NCBI RefSeq assembly: GCF_003555545.1
Contig: NZ_CP032157.1
Location: 1,864,546-1,928,545 of the forward strand
Direction of reading: 5' to 3'
DNA: 64,000 nt
From: Paraflavitalea soli
GTDB taxonomy: Bacteria; Bacteroidota; Bacteroidia; Chitinophagales; Chitinophagaceae
Shown here one piece after another: positions 11,339-22,800 of the stretch. How positions within the stretch are numbered: the first letter of the stretch is position 1; every line of letters begins with the position of its first letter. The notes beneath the pieces are model-generated. The model worked only from the letters and a program-made list of their open reading frames with translations, was not told the origin of the DNA and did not search any database. The position numbers were made by a program, and so were the translations under genes.

Positions 11339-11926
11339 ATGAAACTTTTTTTACGTTCTTTACCCCTGCTGTTATTGACAACAACTACCTTATTTCTTGC
11401 CTCCTGCGGCAAAGACGGCGATCCCGGTAAAGATGGCGCGCAAGGTCCTGCTGGTTCCAAAGGCGACAAAGGTGATAAGGGTGACCCCGGCGCCGTGGGA
11501 ACCGCCAATGTCATCTATTCCGCCTGGCTCGATGTACCGTACAAGCCCGATACCGTACACCTGGCAGGAGGCGGCATTGATACCATTGGATGGTATGCCA
11601 CCATCGATGCCCCCAAACTGTCCAAGACCCTGCTGGCAACCGGAGAGGTAAAAGTATATGTAAACCTCAATGAGTCTTCTGATCCTGTCATCGCCCCCTT
11701 GCCTTATGTAGACAATAGTGGCATCATTATTCGTTATATCGCCTATGAAAAAGCGATTGAGATTGATTCCAATATTGATGCAGGCACAATTCTTAGTGGA
11801 GGCAAAAAATACCAGCAATACCGTTACGTGCTAATCCCCGGCGGCACACAAGCACGCACCGCCACCGGGAGTGTCGATTGGAACAATTATAAATCAGTAC
11901 AGGCATTCCTCGGTCTGAAAGATTAA
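11339..11926 (+). CDS. Lipoprotein with short collagen-like repeat (paralogue of the gene at 62569-63099)
   Basis: The signal peptide ends in a lipobox (LASC). Directly after the lipid-bearing Cys come about ten Gly-X-Y triplets (GDPGKDGAQGPAG and further GDKGDKGDPG), enough for a short collagen-like stalk. A 130-aa globular domain follows, starting GTANVIYSAW and ending in QYRYVLIPGG. The paralogue 51 kb to the right shares both landmarks with fewer triplets. The protein is expected on the cell surface, with the stalk holding the domain away from the membrane. The function of the globular domain is unknown. Confidence 0.8.
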   Translation: MKLFLRSLPLLLLTTTTLFLASCGKDGDPGKDGAQGPAGSKGDKGDKGDPGAVGTANVIYSAWLDVPYKPDTVHLAGGGIDTIGWYATIDAPKLSKTLLATGEVKVYVNLNESSDPVIAPLPYVDNSGIIIRYIAYEKAIEIDSNIDAGTILSGGKKYQQYRYVLIPGGTQARTATGSVDWNNYKSVQAFLGLKD

Positions 11927-11950
11927 CGGTAGACTTGTCAAAGGGGGGTA

Positions 11951-12018
11951 TGCCCCGTTAGGGGCTACCGCTTTGTAGAGATTAATGTAAACAATTCCAT
12001 TTGCCCCATAGGGGCAAC
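11951..12018. repeat. Paired GGGGC hairpins with GGCTACCGCTTTGTAG word
   Basis: Two small palindromes (GCCCCGTTAGGGGC and TTGCCCCATAGGGGCAA) lie 30 bases apart. Between them is GGCTACCGCTTTGTAG, which recurs with one change at 28760-28775. It looks like a mobile intergenic repeat of the REP type. Confidence 0.6.
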
Positions 12019-12082
12019 CCTCTACGCAGCACTGATTTAAAGAAGCTTGCCGAAAGGCCATCAAAGCCACCAATTCTAAAAT

Positions 12083-12143
12083 AAAAAGGTTAACAGGAAG
12101 ATTAGCACCGCGCTTGTCAACCTGTTAACCTTTCAACTTTTTT
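12083..12143. terminator. Hairpin terminator between convergent genes
   Basis: AAAGGTTAACAGG pairs with CCTGTTAACCTTT across a 23-base loop. T-rich tails lie on both sides, so it can end both the collagen-like lipoprotein transcript and the leftward 12159-12581 gene. Confidence 0.75.
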
Positions 12144-12158
12144 AGCTTGTCAACCTCG

Positions 12159-12581
12159 TCAACCCATCCGCTCAATGCCCTGGCTTATGCCGCCCCTGAT
12201 CATCTTACCATACCCATCCTCAGGCAGGTATTGAATAAAGGATTGCGCCAGCCGGTAGTTTTCCCGCGCCGCAGCCAGGTTATTCAGGTCTTCATACCCT
12301 TTGGCGATATTGAGGTATAAGGAAGGAAAGCCTTCTTTGATATTGTCGTCCGTTACTTGTTGGGCATAACCCAATGCTCTTTCATCCCAGATCAGCTTTT
12401 CTGCTGGTGTGGGCTGTTGCCTGGCAATATAATGCGCGGCAATACACTTCTCCGTATCTGTTGTGGCCATATTCCAGGCATCACTAAAAGCCTGGCGGGC
12501 TTCCGCCTCTTGTCCAATGCCTTCCAGCATCATGCCGTCGGCACATTTCCTGACGATGGGGTTGTTGGTATCGAAAAACAT
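12159..12581 (-). CDS. TPR-like small protein
   Basis: Starting at the ATG at 12581 the protein has 140 residues. The longer frame to 12644 would read through a terminator hairpin and is unlikely. It is all helical, with repeated A-x(2)-Y/F-x-x-A packing (EAEARQAFSDAWNMA, ARENYRLAQSFI) typical of tetratricopeptide-like repeats. No signal peptide. Such proteins serve as scaffolds for partners; none can be named here. Confidence 0.65.
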   Translation of the reverse strand: MFFDTNNPIVRKCADGMMLEGIGQEAEARQAFSDAWNMATTDTEKCIAAHYIARQQPTPAEKLIWDERALGYAQQVTDDNIKEGFPSLYLNIAKGYEDLNNLAAARENYRLAQSFIQYLPEDGYGKMIRGGISQGIERMG

Positions 12582-12591
12582 AGCTGCTAAG

Positions 12592-12630
12592 ATAAAAAAA
12601 AAGCCCTCAACACCATTGGTTGAAGGCCTT
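12592..12630 (-). terminator. Intrinsic terminator of the leftward giant-protein cluster
   Basis: On the minus strand, AAGGCCTTCAAC pairs with GTTGAGGGCTT, followed by a run of nine T. It lies downstream of the T9SS-CTD gene (12751) and only about 10 bp in front of the start at 12581. Confidence 0.85.
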
Positions 12631-12710
12631 TTGAAAGAAACCACGATCCTGATTAGCCCTGTTAAACTTTTAAGTTAGCTGTAACAACTTTTTTTTCATC
12701 CGGACACTAT

Positions 12711-12742
12711 TGCTCGCAGCTCGAAGCTCGTCGCTCGAAGCC
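12711..12742. repeat. GCTCGAAGCTCG word repeat
   Basis: Degenerate tandem repetition of CTCG-x-AGCTCG words in the gap after the T9SS-CTD gene. Related strings occur at 25071-25104 and 63931-63960. Confidence 0.6.
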
Positions 12743-12750
12743 TGCTTTTC

Positions 12751-13809
12751 CTACTGCTTTACAAATGTCTTCACACCCCATACCGTCTTGCCATCCTCCA
12801 CCGACAGGAAATATTGCCCCTGCACCAGCGTCACCACGTTTAAGGTTGCCTTTCTGCCCGTACTGAGGTGATAATCCTTCTGCATCACCACGCGCCCCCG
12901 CGCATCCGTTATTTTTAGCAATACCTGGTTAGCCGCCACACTGCCACCAAAAGTTACCTGCAGTTCCTTCTCCACCGGGTTGGGCCATAATTGGATATTG
13001 TTATTACCCTGCTCATCGATACTCGCCACCTTGGTATCAGAATACTTAAACCGCTCATCGAGATCGATCTGTTTCAGCCGGTAATAATATTTAATGCCGC
13101 CCACTACGTCCCGGTCCACCCATTCATACGCGCCGCCCGCAAGCCCTTTACTGGCTACCGCGCCCAGCCGCTTGAAGTTCGAAGGGTTACCCTGTTCAGC
13201 GCGCTCCACCTCAAATCCCTTTGCATTGATCTCCTGGTCAGTAGCCCATTGCAGCACGATCGTGCGCTGCCGTGTCGTGGCGTCAAATCGCGTAAGATTG
13301 ATCGGCAGGGCCACCAGCGTGGCGCTGGCCATCACAGCCGGCGCAAAATCTGCCAGGCTCACCCCAAAATTGGGCTCCGTGGTCACATCAAACCCGGTAG
13401 CCACCACATCAAAAGTGCCTACTCCGCTGCCCGTCATCGTGTTGCGTACCGACAATATCTCTACCCAGGTGTTCAGCGTCCAGTTAGCCGGAAACAAATA
13501 GGGTGTTTGGTCTGCGTAGAAAGCCTGGAAATGATAAGCTCCCTGCGTTTTACGTGTGCCCGATTTGGCTACATGATACGTAGTGGTTAGCGTATTCTCC
13601 AGGTCTACATTGTAACTGGACAGCCACCGCAGACCAAATACCAGGTCCGTTACATAGTCCGCCGTAGTGGGGGGCGCACCGGCCGTGATCCGCATTTCCA
13701 CGCCTACCACACCGCCGCCTTTGTTTACCGCCCTGATTTCGTAAGTCTGGGCCGGCAGGCTGATAGCCGCCGCCAGGATCATAATTATTAGAAATAATTT
13801 ATTGCGCAT
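12751..13809 (-). CDS. T9SS type A sorting-domain protein, possible partner of the giant protein
   Basis: The signal peptide (1-20) is followed by a roughly 145-aa beta-rich domain (GGGVVGVEMRITAGAPP, TDLVFGLRWLSSYNV). Its size and strand pattern suit a cohesin-like sandwich. Residues about 175-270 are a fibronectin III-like linker (VLQWATDQEINAKGFEVER, YYYRLKQIDLDERFKYS). The last 80 residues are a T9SS C-terminal sorting domain (WPNPVEKELQVTF, ITDARGRVV, GQYFLSVEDG). It is therefore exported across the outer membrane and anchored at the surface. It starts 13 bp after the giant gene, so they are cotranscribed. The cohesin-like reading is an inference. Confidence 0.82.
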   Translation of the reverse strand: MRNKLFLIIMILAAAISLPAQTYEIRAVNKGGGVVGVEMRITAGAPPTTADYVTDLVFGLRWLSSYNVDLENTLTTTYHVAKSGTRKTQGAYHFQAFYADQTPYLFPANWTLNTWVEILSVRNTMTGSGVGTFDVVATGFDVTTEPNFGVSLADFAPAVMASATLVALPINLTRFDATTRQRTIVLQWATDQEINAKGFEVERAEQGNPSNFKRLGAVASKGLAGGAYEWVDRDVVGGIKYYYRLKQIDLDERFKYSDTKVASIDEQGNNNIQLWPNPVEKELQVTFGGSVAANQVLLKITDARGRVVMQKDYHLSTGRKATLNVVTLVQGQYFLSVEDGKTVWGVKTFVKQ

Positions 13810-13822
13810 CGTGTGTTATTGA

Positions 13823-16800
13823 TCAGTTGGGTAATTGTTGTAAGATCGTCCGGTTGGGCGTAGGCAAGCCTACCACACCAAGTATGATATTCTTGTCATT
13901 CACAGCCCCATTGTACTTCACCGATCCATCCATATTCACATCCGTACGGTGATACAGCGTCAGTACATTGTTGCTCGTGCCCATACCTACCTGAGCCAGC
14001 ACCGCATTCTTATCATTGTTGGTGCCATTATAGCTCACCGTACCATCGCCATTCGCATCACCGGCCCACAGCACCATTACACCCCCCAGGTTGTTGCGCG
14101 CATCCGTACCCCAGGTGGCCGTAGCCGGAGCACTAAAGTCGATCCCGGTAGCCGTGGTAGTATTGAGCGCTAGAGGCGCGGCCGTCATTACACCCAGGTG
14201 ATTGCGGTGGCGGATCGCGATATAATAATTACCATTCGGCATATTATTAAAGTATACAGGCGAACTGCCATCGAGGTCCACAATACTGCCATCGCGCAAC
14301 AGCAGCGCCGATCTGGCTGCTACTACCTGCGTAGGATCAGCAGGGTTGCGCAGCTCCAGCCATATCCAGTCTACCAGCGCTGTATTCCCCGTGATCGCCA
14401 GGCGCGCAAGCGGAATGCTGGCAGCCGGTGTACCTACACCCGTAAATCCAAGAACAGGGTAGGGATCAGTAAGCGGTACCAGTGTTTTCGCACGTAAGCT
14501 ATCCACCATCAGCCCCTGTGCCGCTACATACGGCCCTTGCAGGAAGGCCTTGGCCGATACGATCAGGCCGGCCGGTGCACTGCCCACGATCACCTTCACC
14601 ACATCCGTAGTGAACAGGTGCCCATCACTCACGATCAGCAGCAGGTCAAACGTCTTACCCTGGTCTGCCGCACTCACCCCAAAGCTCGGGTTGGCAAGGG
14701 TTGAATCGCTCAGTGTAATGCCTTCCGGCGCTATCCATTGGTAGGTCAGTACATCCCCATCAGGATCAGTAGAGGTTGATCCGTTCAGCAGTACCGTAGC
14801 CGGTGCAGTGACGTTGATATCATCACCCGCTTTCGCCACAGGCGCCCGGTTGGTAGACAATACCGTCCACGATACCATCACCGGGCCATTACCATACTGT
14901 CCGCTGCTGTATTTGCTAAAGGGTCTTGCATTAAAAGTTAATTGATAAATACCCGGCTCAAGACCCGTTGTGCGAATACCAGATACATTGTATACCGTAT
15001 CATTCAAAGCTGTAATGATCAATCCTGCAGTGGATAACCCGGCGCCATTCCTTGTCAGGCGCATGGCCGTATCCAGTCCCGCGGGACTTAACAGTTTAGT
15101 GGCAAATTTCAGCGGAAGCGTATCCACCTGCCGCGTCAATACAGCGCCACTTGTAAACTGCCATTGCGCAGTGAGCGGTACAGGGTCTACATACAATTGC
15201 ACCATCGCTGTATCGATACCGCCGTTTGCTCCTGTAGCTGTTACACGAATACCCGTATTACCACCATTTTGCAAACTGACCGGCACACTCACATTGCCAG
15301 CTGCTACATTCGCTTCCCTGCTCAGTACAACAGCGCCGCCAAGATCCGTTTGCTCGATCGTCACCTGCGAAGCATCCGCACTCAGGTCAAAGAGTACCCG
15401 CAGGGTATCACCCGATGTAATGCCATCCGTATTGGAGAAGCCCGCATCAGGCGTTACCCGTAGGTTGCTGATCGTGATCAGTGCCGACCGATCCACCGTC
15501 CAGTTCACCGTTTGTGTGCCCGTTCCAAAATTGCCCAGCGCATCTTTCACCAGCGCCATATTGATGCTGAAAGTATAATTACCATCCGGATACGTCAGCA
15601 TGCCGAAGTTGCCGGCTGTCCAGTGTTGCAGGTCTGTATTCGACAACTGTGAAATATTGAGCGGCTGTACGGCACCATTCCAGGTCAGGCTCACCGCTGC
15701 CGTATTGAAACCCGCTACGTTCTCATCAAACTCAATCGTAACAAATGGTATATGCTGTGCATCCAGCCCACCTGTAGCCAGTTTTTCCAGTTTCACCAGC
15801 GTAGGACCGGCATTATCTACCGTCAGCGTGATCGACTCAGTGGCCACACCTGCTACATGACTGGCCGATTGTATATTCGGCAGGTCTACCGTCAGTACAT
15901 AATTACCTGCTGTGGTCAGTATAGTACCGAGACCCGATAAGTAGAACAGCTTATGATCTGCCCGCACACTATCGATCACCAGGCTGCCGCTTTGCAGCAC
16001 ACCATTCTTAGTGATGGTGAAGCGCGCCGGCGTCACCGTAGCTACATCCATCGGCAGATTAAAGAGTACGTTCAGTGTATCGAAAGCTGCCGCAGTACGG
16101 CTGGCCGGTATCGCCAGGAAGGCTTCCACCGTCGGCACATTCAGGAACTGTGTCCAGGTTACTTGTTTGCCTGTTTCTCCCTTGATGCCATAGAGATCAC
16201 TGATCTCAGCTGCCTGCGCCGTAAAGCTATAGAAGCCATTGCCTGTTGTCACACCAGCCAGGTTTACTTTATAAGTAACAGAATCCATCTTCGTGATCAC
16301 CACACTATTGTCGATGATATTCGGTCCGCCCTGGAAGGTCAGCGTCAGGTCTTCCTTCGTAAAGCTGGCCCCATCGATCGCCTTATTGAATACCACCGTC
16401 AGCTCTTTCACTTGTGTGGCCGATACCTGTGCTGGCGCACCATTGATGCTTACAATCGCCGGTACCTCCAGGCTCTTGGGTTTCCATACCAGCGTGTAGG
16501 TCACCGCAGACTGTGTAGAGAAAGTATCTACAAAATGGAATTTATTCTCATACACCGGGGCCCTGCTCACGGGTAACGTCACAAAGGTCAGCCAGGCATT
16601 GTTGAGCGGTATCACCTGCCCATCACTGCGCGTTACACTTTCCAGTTCATATAATTTATTGCCCGGATCATCCAGCTTGATATAATTCCAGCCCGCCACA
16701 GAAGGCATTACCGTAAGTACATTCGTAAAGCCGGGACCTGATACAGGCCCATTGAAACTGCCCGAAGCCGCCGGACTTACCTTGGCCGTCTTATTGCCTT

Positions 16801-19800
16801 GCGAGAAGTACAGCATATCCGGTACATCATCCACATCAAAGAGATCGTTGACAAGGAAGTCCGTAATACCATCATCCAGGCTGCCATACACTTTCACACT
16901 TCGTGTCAGCTCATGCAGTTTGATACCTTTCACCAGGCTCAGGTCTGGATTACCAAAACTGTTCGCATGTACCACATTCGCTTCATAGCTTACAAACTTG
17001 CCCAGCAAAGAGCTCGTAAAGTACCACTGGCCAATCTTTGTAGAGAGCGCCGGCACCGTGCCAAAATTGATATCCGTTACACCCAGGTTCTTGGGCTGCC
17101 CCTGCAGGTTCGAACCGATCAGGTTGAAATTAATGGCCAGGCCCTTCTCGTTTTCGATGATCTTGGGTTGCGCCGAAGAGATCATCATGTTTACCGCAGG
17201 TCCATAACCCTGGTTCTCTACCATCACAGCCAGCTCAGCAGGCACTGATGGTTCAATAGCAGGATCCGTCAGCGGATCATCACCCAATATATTCCGTTGC
17301 ATAAAGTAATGCAGCATCAGGTTGGGGCTTGGGTTCACCGTCAATGGCACCTTCGAAAGCGGCATATCCACCATCCCCTTCGCATAAGGGTCCCAATACC
17401 GCACCGTACCGCTGAAGTTGTACACCTTCGGCACCGTTGGCGCCGCACCCGGCTCTGGTATGAAGAGGAATTTCACACTGCCCTTTTGTTGCGACGCGAT
17501 GATACCTGTACCCGTCACATTCGGCAGGTTGGTCAGACTCTTCGTTTGTATCTCAAACAGCCCGTTACTTGGTACACCGTTCTCATCAGTGATCTGCAAC
17601 GTCACACTCAGCGAATCCATTGCATCCGTCGGGTGACCGTTAAAGATCTCCAGCGTGCCTTCAAACGCTTCCCTGGTCATCGTCAGCGTTTGACTGAACT
17701 GTACTTTCACCGAAGCACATACAGTTGTCTTGCTTTGCTCTTCCAGTATCCGGTCCAGGTCCGCACGTACTTTTCTATACATGTCATCGATCGACTCATA
17801 TCCCCTGTCGATAGAAGTATTGTGCGCATCCACCAGCGAATCTGAATAACTCTTCACCTTCATCCAGTTGATGATATCAGGATACTGTGCATTGGGCGTC
17901 AGGATACCCTGACTGCGCGCATACACCGAAGTATTCCACCGCGCAAAGAACGCTTGTAACAAGGCCGGTGAAATATCATAGCCCGTCATCGCTGCCAGCA
18001 CCGTAGCCTGTTTGTCCGGGCGGATAGAATCCACATTAGATAAATAAGTACCGATCAATGGCTTCAGGTCCCGCCACGCATCATTATGAAGAATATCTCC
18101 CAAATACAGCTCAGACCATTTCTCACGCAGGTCATAAGCATGCATCACAAAATCAATGTCATCCCGTATCTGCAGGAACACCGCATTCAGTTGATCCGCA
18201 GCACTGCGTGCACTCGACTTATTCATCATGCGACCGCCAACATCCGTTCCCATGCAGCTCGTAATAGCCTCTTTAATGCTCATCGGGCATTTGATCCAAT
18301 CCGGTGTTGGATCAGGTGTGAAACACTGGATATAATCGATGATGCTGCCATTTACCAGTTTCGTTTTCGCAACACAGGTCATGATACCACCCACACCGCC
18401 GTCCGGCACACCACAGTCAAATGCTGCATCGATCATGTCAAGGATACACTTCATACAGCTCGACTTCTCATCCGTATAGGCTGGCGTATTCCCTGAGCCA
18501 CCACCACCGCCCGGCAGTTCACAATACAGGCAGGGAATATTGAAATATAGACCATTGCCGCCATAGGGCAGGCTGCCGCCACCCACTAAAGGCTCCGTAC
18601 CGCCTCCGGGAGGTCCCGAACAGACACGCCCTTTATAATTGATCAGCGTACCTACTTTTTGCCACAGTCCCGTAGACAGTTCACACTTGTACACATACAA
18701 TACAAACGTATAGTCTGAGCAGGTCATGCCGCCACTGCTGCCACGCGCACTCAGGCCCAGCGCAGCCAGCGAAGTGCCCATTTTGCCGCCAGGCAAGGGC
18801 ACCCCGCGCCGTTTCATGATCACCGGTATCTGAATGCTCTGCTGGGCATTGAGCGTACCCGCCACATAATTCGTCACAAATTCATATTCCACATCCTGCG
18901 TAGGCAGGTTGAGTTGTACATTTTCAGCTGCAATAAGACCATGATTCGTCAGCGTTACATTGAACGCATACGTTTCAGTACCCGATAAGGCCGGCATATC
19001 CTTCGGCATATCGATCGTCACCACCGGCATCGGCACATTCGTCTCAAACTGCGTTACCAGCGTCACATCATATTGGTCCTGGATCGCTGTAGGCTCTACC
19101 GTCCAGCTGAACGTGATCGCCTGGTAATTCAGGAACACACTCGTAGCCGTCGTATCACCCGGATTGATCGTGATCGTGCCATTATAAGGTAAATGCTTTT
19201 CTTTCTCTACTACAATACGGTGCTTGCCTTCAGGGATATTGCCCGCGGCAAACACTCCAGCAGCATCCGTATTGCCTTCTGCATATACATCACCTGTAAA
19301 ATAATTCCTGATCTGTACATGAGCGCCGCTCACCTTCGGAGCATCCGCCGCATAGAATGTAAATTGATTCGTCACCGTTACTTTCACCGCACCTTTCGAT
19401 TCCGCTTTTTTCTCAAAGCTGAAAGGCACACTAAAGCTGTTGCCATTTTGCACTGCAATGCCCACACTGCCCGTAATGGGATAGTTAAAAGGCACTTCCG
19501 GCAGCGCCTTGAACTTCAGTACCACGATGGTCGTATCGCCCGGGCCAATAGCCGGCAAGGCAAGCGGGGTCACACTGCTCAGCCAGTTCACCTGCGGCAG
19601 GTTGATATTGATAGCGCCCGTGCTGCCTGCCCCCTTATTCACCAGCATCAACGTAGCCAGGCGCTCGCCAATGCTTTGCGATACCGTCACATCGATCTTC
19701 GTGATATCTGACACCACATAGGCCTGCTGGGCCTGACAGAAGTAGAATACACTATTCACAGCCTGCACAATGCCTTCTGTAGCCACCGCCTGTAAATTGA

Positions 19801-22800
19801 CGGCCTCGAAATAATTACCGGTTGTTAAAGCCTTGCCCACAACCGTGTAATGCAGGTCAGCACTGGCATTGCCCGCCAGCAGCGCGATCGTGTCATAACG
19901 GATCACCGCCCCATTGGGTAGGCTCACCGCCTTCAGCGTAAAGTTGGCCAGGCTCTTATTGCTCAGGTTCTTTACCGGCAGGTTGCCACGCAGCGTATCA
20001 TTCAAAAATACTTTGTACTGCACGGGGTTATTGTTATTGATCAGCACACCCAGGATATCAAAATTATCCTGCTCTGCAGTAGCACCAAGGCCAGGGAAGC
20101 ATGCACCCACTATATAGTGGCCCGCCTCATTGCCCAGCGGCTCAAACTGCGTGCTATAATGTCCCGCTGCATCGGTCGTTGCGCTCAGCACACGCCGCAG
20201 ACCGTTCGTGATCACATATACCTCTACTTTCGTATTGCCAGCCACCGCGCCATTCGTCTTGGTAGCTACACCAGTTACCGGAATATTTACTCCTTTAAAG
20301 AAATAAGCCCCATCCACCACAGCCGTAGCTGTATAATCAGGACTCACCACCACTTGCACAGGCTGCGAAGTATTGTTGGTCGTCAACAACTCTTCCATAT
20401 CCTGGTCCGGGTTCACCTCATAGATCAGCTTCCAGTTGCCCGGCAGGTTCGGCATCTGCACCGCATTCACCACCTGCGCACTTTGGCCCGCAGGTATAGC
20501 AGCAGCAATGATGTCTTCCGATACCAGTGTATCTGCCAGGTCAAACACATCATCTTTGGAAAGATAACCGCGCACCTTAATGCCGCCCGGAGCCGTAGAG
20601 AAACCAGTATTTGTCACTGTTAACTGGTAATTGAAGAGGCTCATCGCCTGCACCGTTGCATTGGTAAGTTTTGCCAGCGGCACTTGCAGGTCCGGCTTAT
20701 TACGGTCCGATACCATCACCCACACCGAGCCCGTAGCAAATCCATTGGCTGTAGCATGGAAATACACCTGCTGGTTACCATCCGCTACATTATCATTGAT
20801 CGTCGTCACCGGCACATCTACATAAGACTGACCGGCAGCGATCACCACCGAAGGTGGCACAGTAGCCTCATTCGTATTCGAAGAGGTAAGGTTCACCAGC
20901 ATGCCGGATGTAGTAGCCGTATTGCGCGTCACTCGGATCGTACCCGCATTACTCAATCCCTCCGGCAACGTCAGTACCGGAGCTGTCAATGTCAGCGTTT
21001 GTCCATCATTATCACTAATAGTAATATTCGTAGATACAGAGCCGGCTGTTGAAGGAGGCGCGCTGCAACCACAGCTGTTCACAAATACAGCCGCAGTGAT
21101 CACTACTACACGTTCTCCATCCGCCAGCGTATTATCGATAACACCTACATTAAACGTCTTTTCATTTTCATTGGCTGCCAGCGAGATCGTAGCAGGCATT
21201 ACCAGTGTATTAGGTGCACTGGCCGATAAATTCACACTAAAGGCCGCATTCGTACTGCCGGCAGTACGACGCAACGTAGCCTTTGTGGCATAAGCCCCTG
21301 CTCCTTCAGAAATAAGATTGCTTAGCAATACCAGCTCCAGGTTGGGCAGGTCATCATCCTGCACCGTGATCGTACCGGTGGCCGCCGTATGATTGGCCGC
21401 ACCCGCATTGATATTCACCGGCACCGCAATCTCTGGTATATTGTCCTGCGCCAGCGTCACCGGCACATCCACAAACAGCGCGCCGGCAGGTATCGTCACA
21501 GAAGCCGGTACCGGGAACCGTGCCTGGTTATCTGAAGTAAGGAATACCGATAGCGAAGCTGCAGAGCTCAGGTTCGTGCTCACCCGGAAATTCACCGTAT
21601 TGCCTTCCATCACAGTGGCCGGCAGGTTCGTGATCGTCAGGCTCGCCTGGTCATTGTCCAGCACCTGTAATGTTACTTTCCCTGCTCCATAGCCCGCAGC
21701 ACTCGCTTGTATACTATCATTCAAATTGCCATCCAGCGCCGCATTGTCAGGAGCCGCCACGGTAAACGTGGTGCCCGCCTGACCGGCAGGAACGGTCACC
21801 GTAGCCGGTAAGGTAAACCGCGTTGGGTTCGATACCGCCAGGTTTACCGTCAATGCTGCGTTGATAGCCCCCGTTCTTTTCACAGATCCTGTCACCACAG
21901 GACCGCCCTCCGTCAGTTGATTGGAAGAAAGCTCCAGGCTCAGCAATTTGCTGGTGCTCCACGGAGTTGCCTGCACACCGGTATTATTGGCTGTAGCCCC
22001 GGGAGTTTCCTGCACCGTAGCGCCGGGTACCAGTTCCACCACAAACACACCCTGCGCACCAATGTCAAACAAAGCAGGAATGGTTACCGCCACACTGCGG
22101 TTCACCGATCCCCCTCCGGCAAGTATGGCCCCATTCGTATAATTGACCGATTGTATCAATGTCCTGTTTCCGCCAGCCGCCGACTGCATATAGATACGCT
22201 CTGTCCAGTCAGATGGAGAAGAGCCCGTGCCCACATTAGCCACCGTCCAGTTGATCGTAATCACATCATTAGGCCCAACAGTCGTAGCAGCAGATGCCAC
22301 ACCCTGCACCGCCAGGTCAGGCGTTTGTACTACTACAAAGGTATCCGTCACCTCAGCAGCTGCCAGCCAATTGCTATTACCCGCCTGGTTCACCTTGACT
22401 ACCACCGTACCCGCATTCACGATCGTAACCGTGTCGCCCGATAGCGTAGCAATGCCTGCCGGGTTTGTCACCAGTGCCAGGCTCACAGGCAAACCAGAAG
22501 AGGCATTCACCATTAATTTAAAAGGAGCACTGCCCACAGCCTTATCGGGCGTAGCTCCCAGCGAAATAGTTTGTGCTGCCTTTTGGATTGTAAGATCCGC
22601 GCTGTCCTTACCGGCATAATTGGGATGACTGATCGTAGCCACTACCTTATACACACCCGCATTCGCCGGCGCGCCAGGCACGCCATTGAAGGTCAGGCTC
22701 ACAGGTAATCCTGCCGGATTGGTAGTAACAGTTGGTGTTCTCTGCGTGCCATTGTATACCTGTACCAGGTTGCTGAAGCTCAGCGTGGCAGCGATCGGTG

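Noticed and set aside
11339-11926. Phage tail fibre from the Gly-X-Y repeats
   Set aside because: A lipobox precedes the repeats and there are no phage genes around, so a surface lipoprotein is the better call.
15953-16576. Long plus-strand frames inside the giant gene (also 23345-24196)
   Set aside because: Arg/His/Ile-rich antisense shadows of a 3686-codon gene with intact modules. No start signals or domain support.
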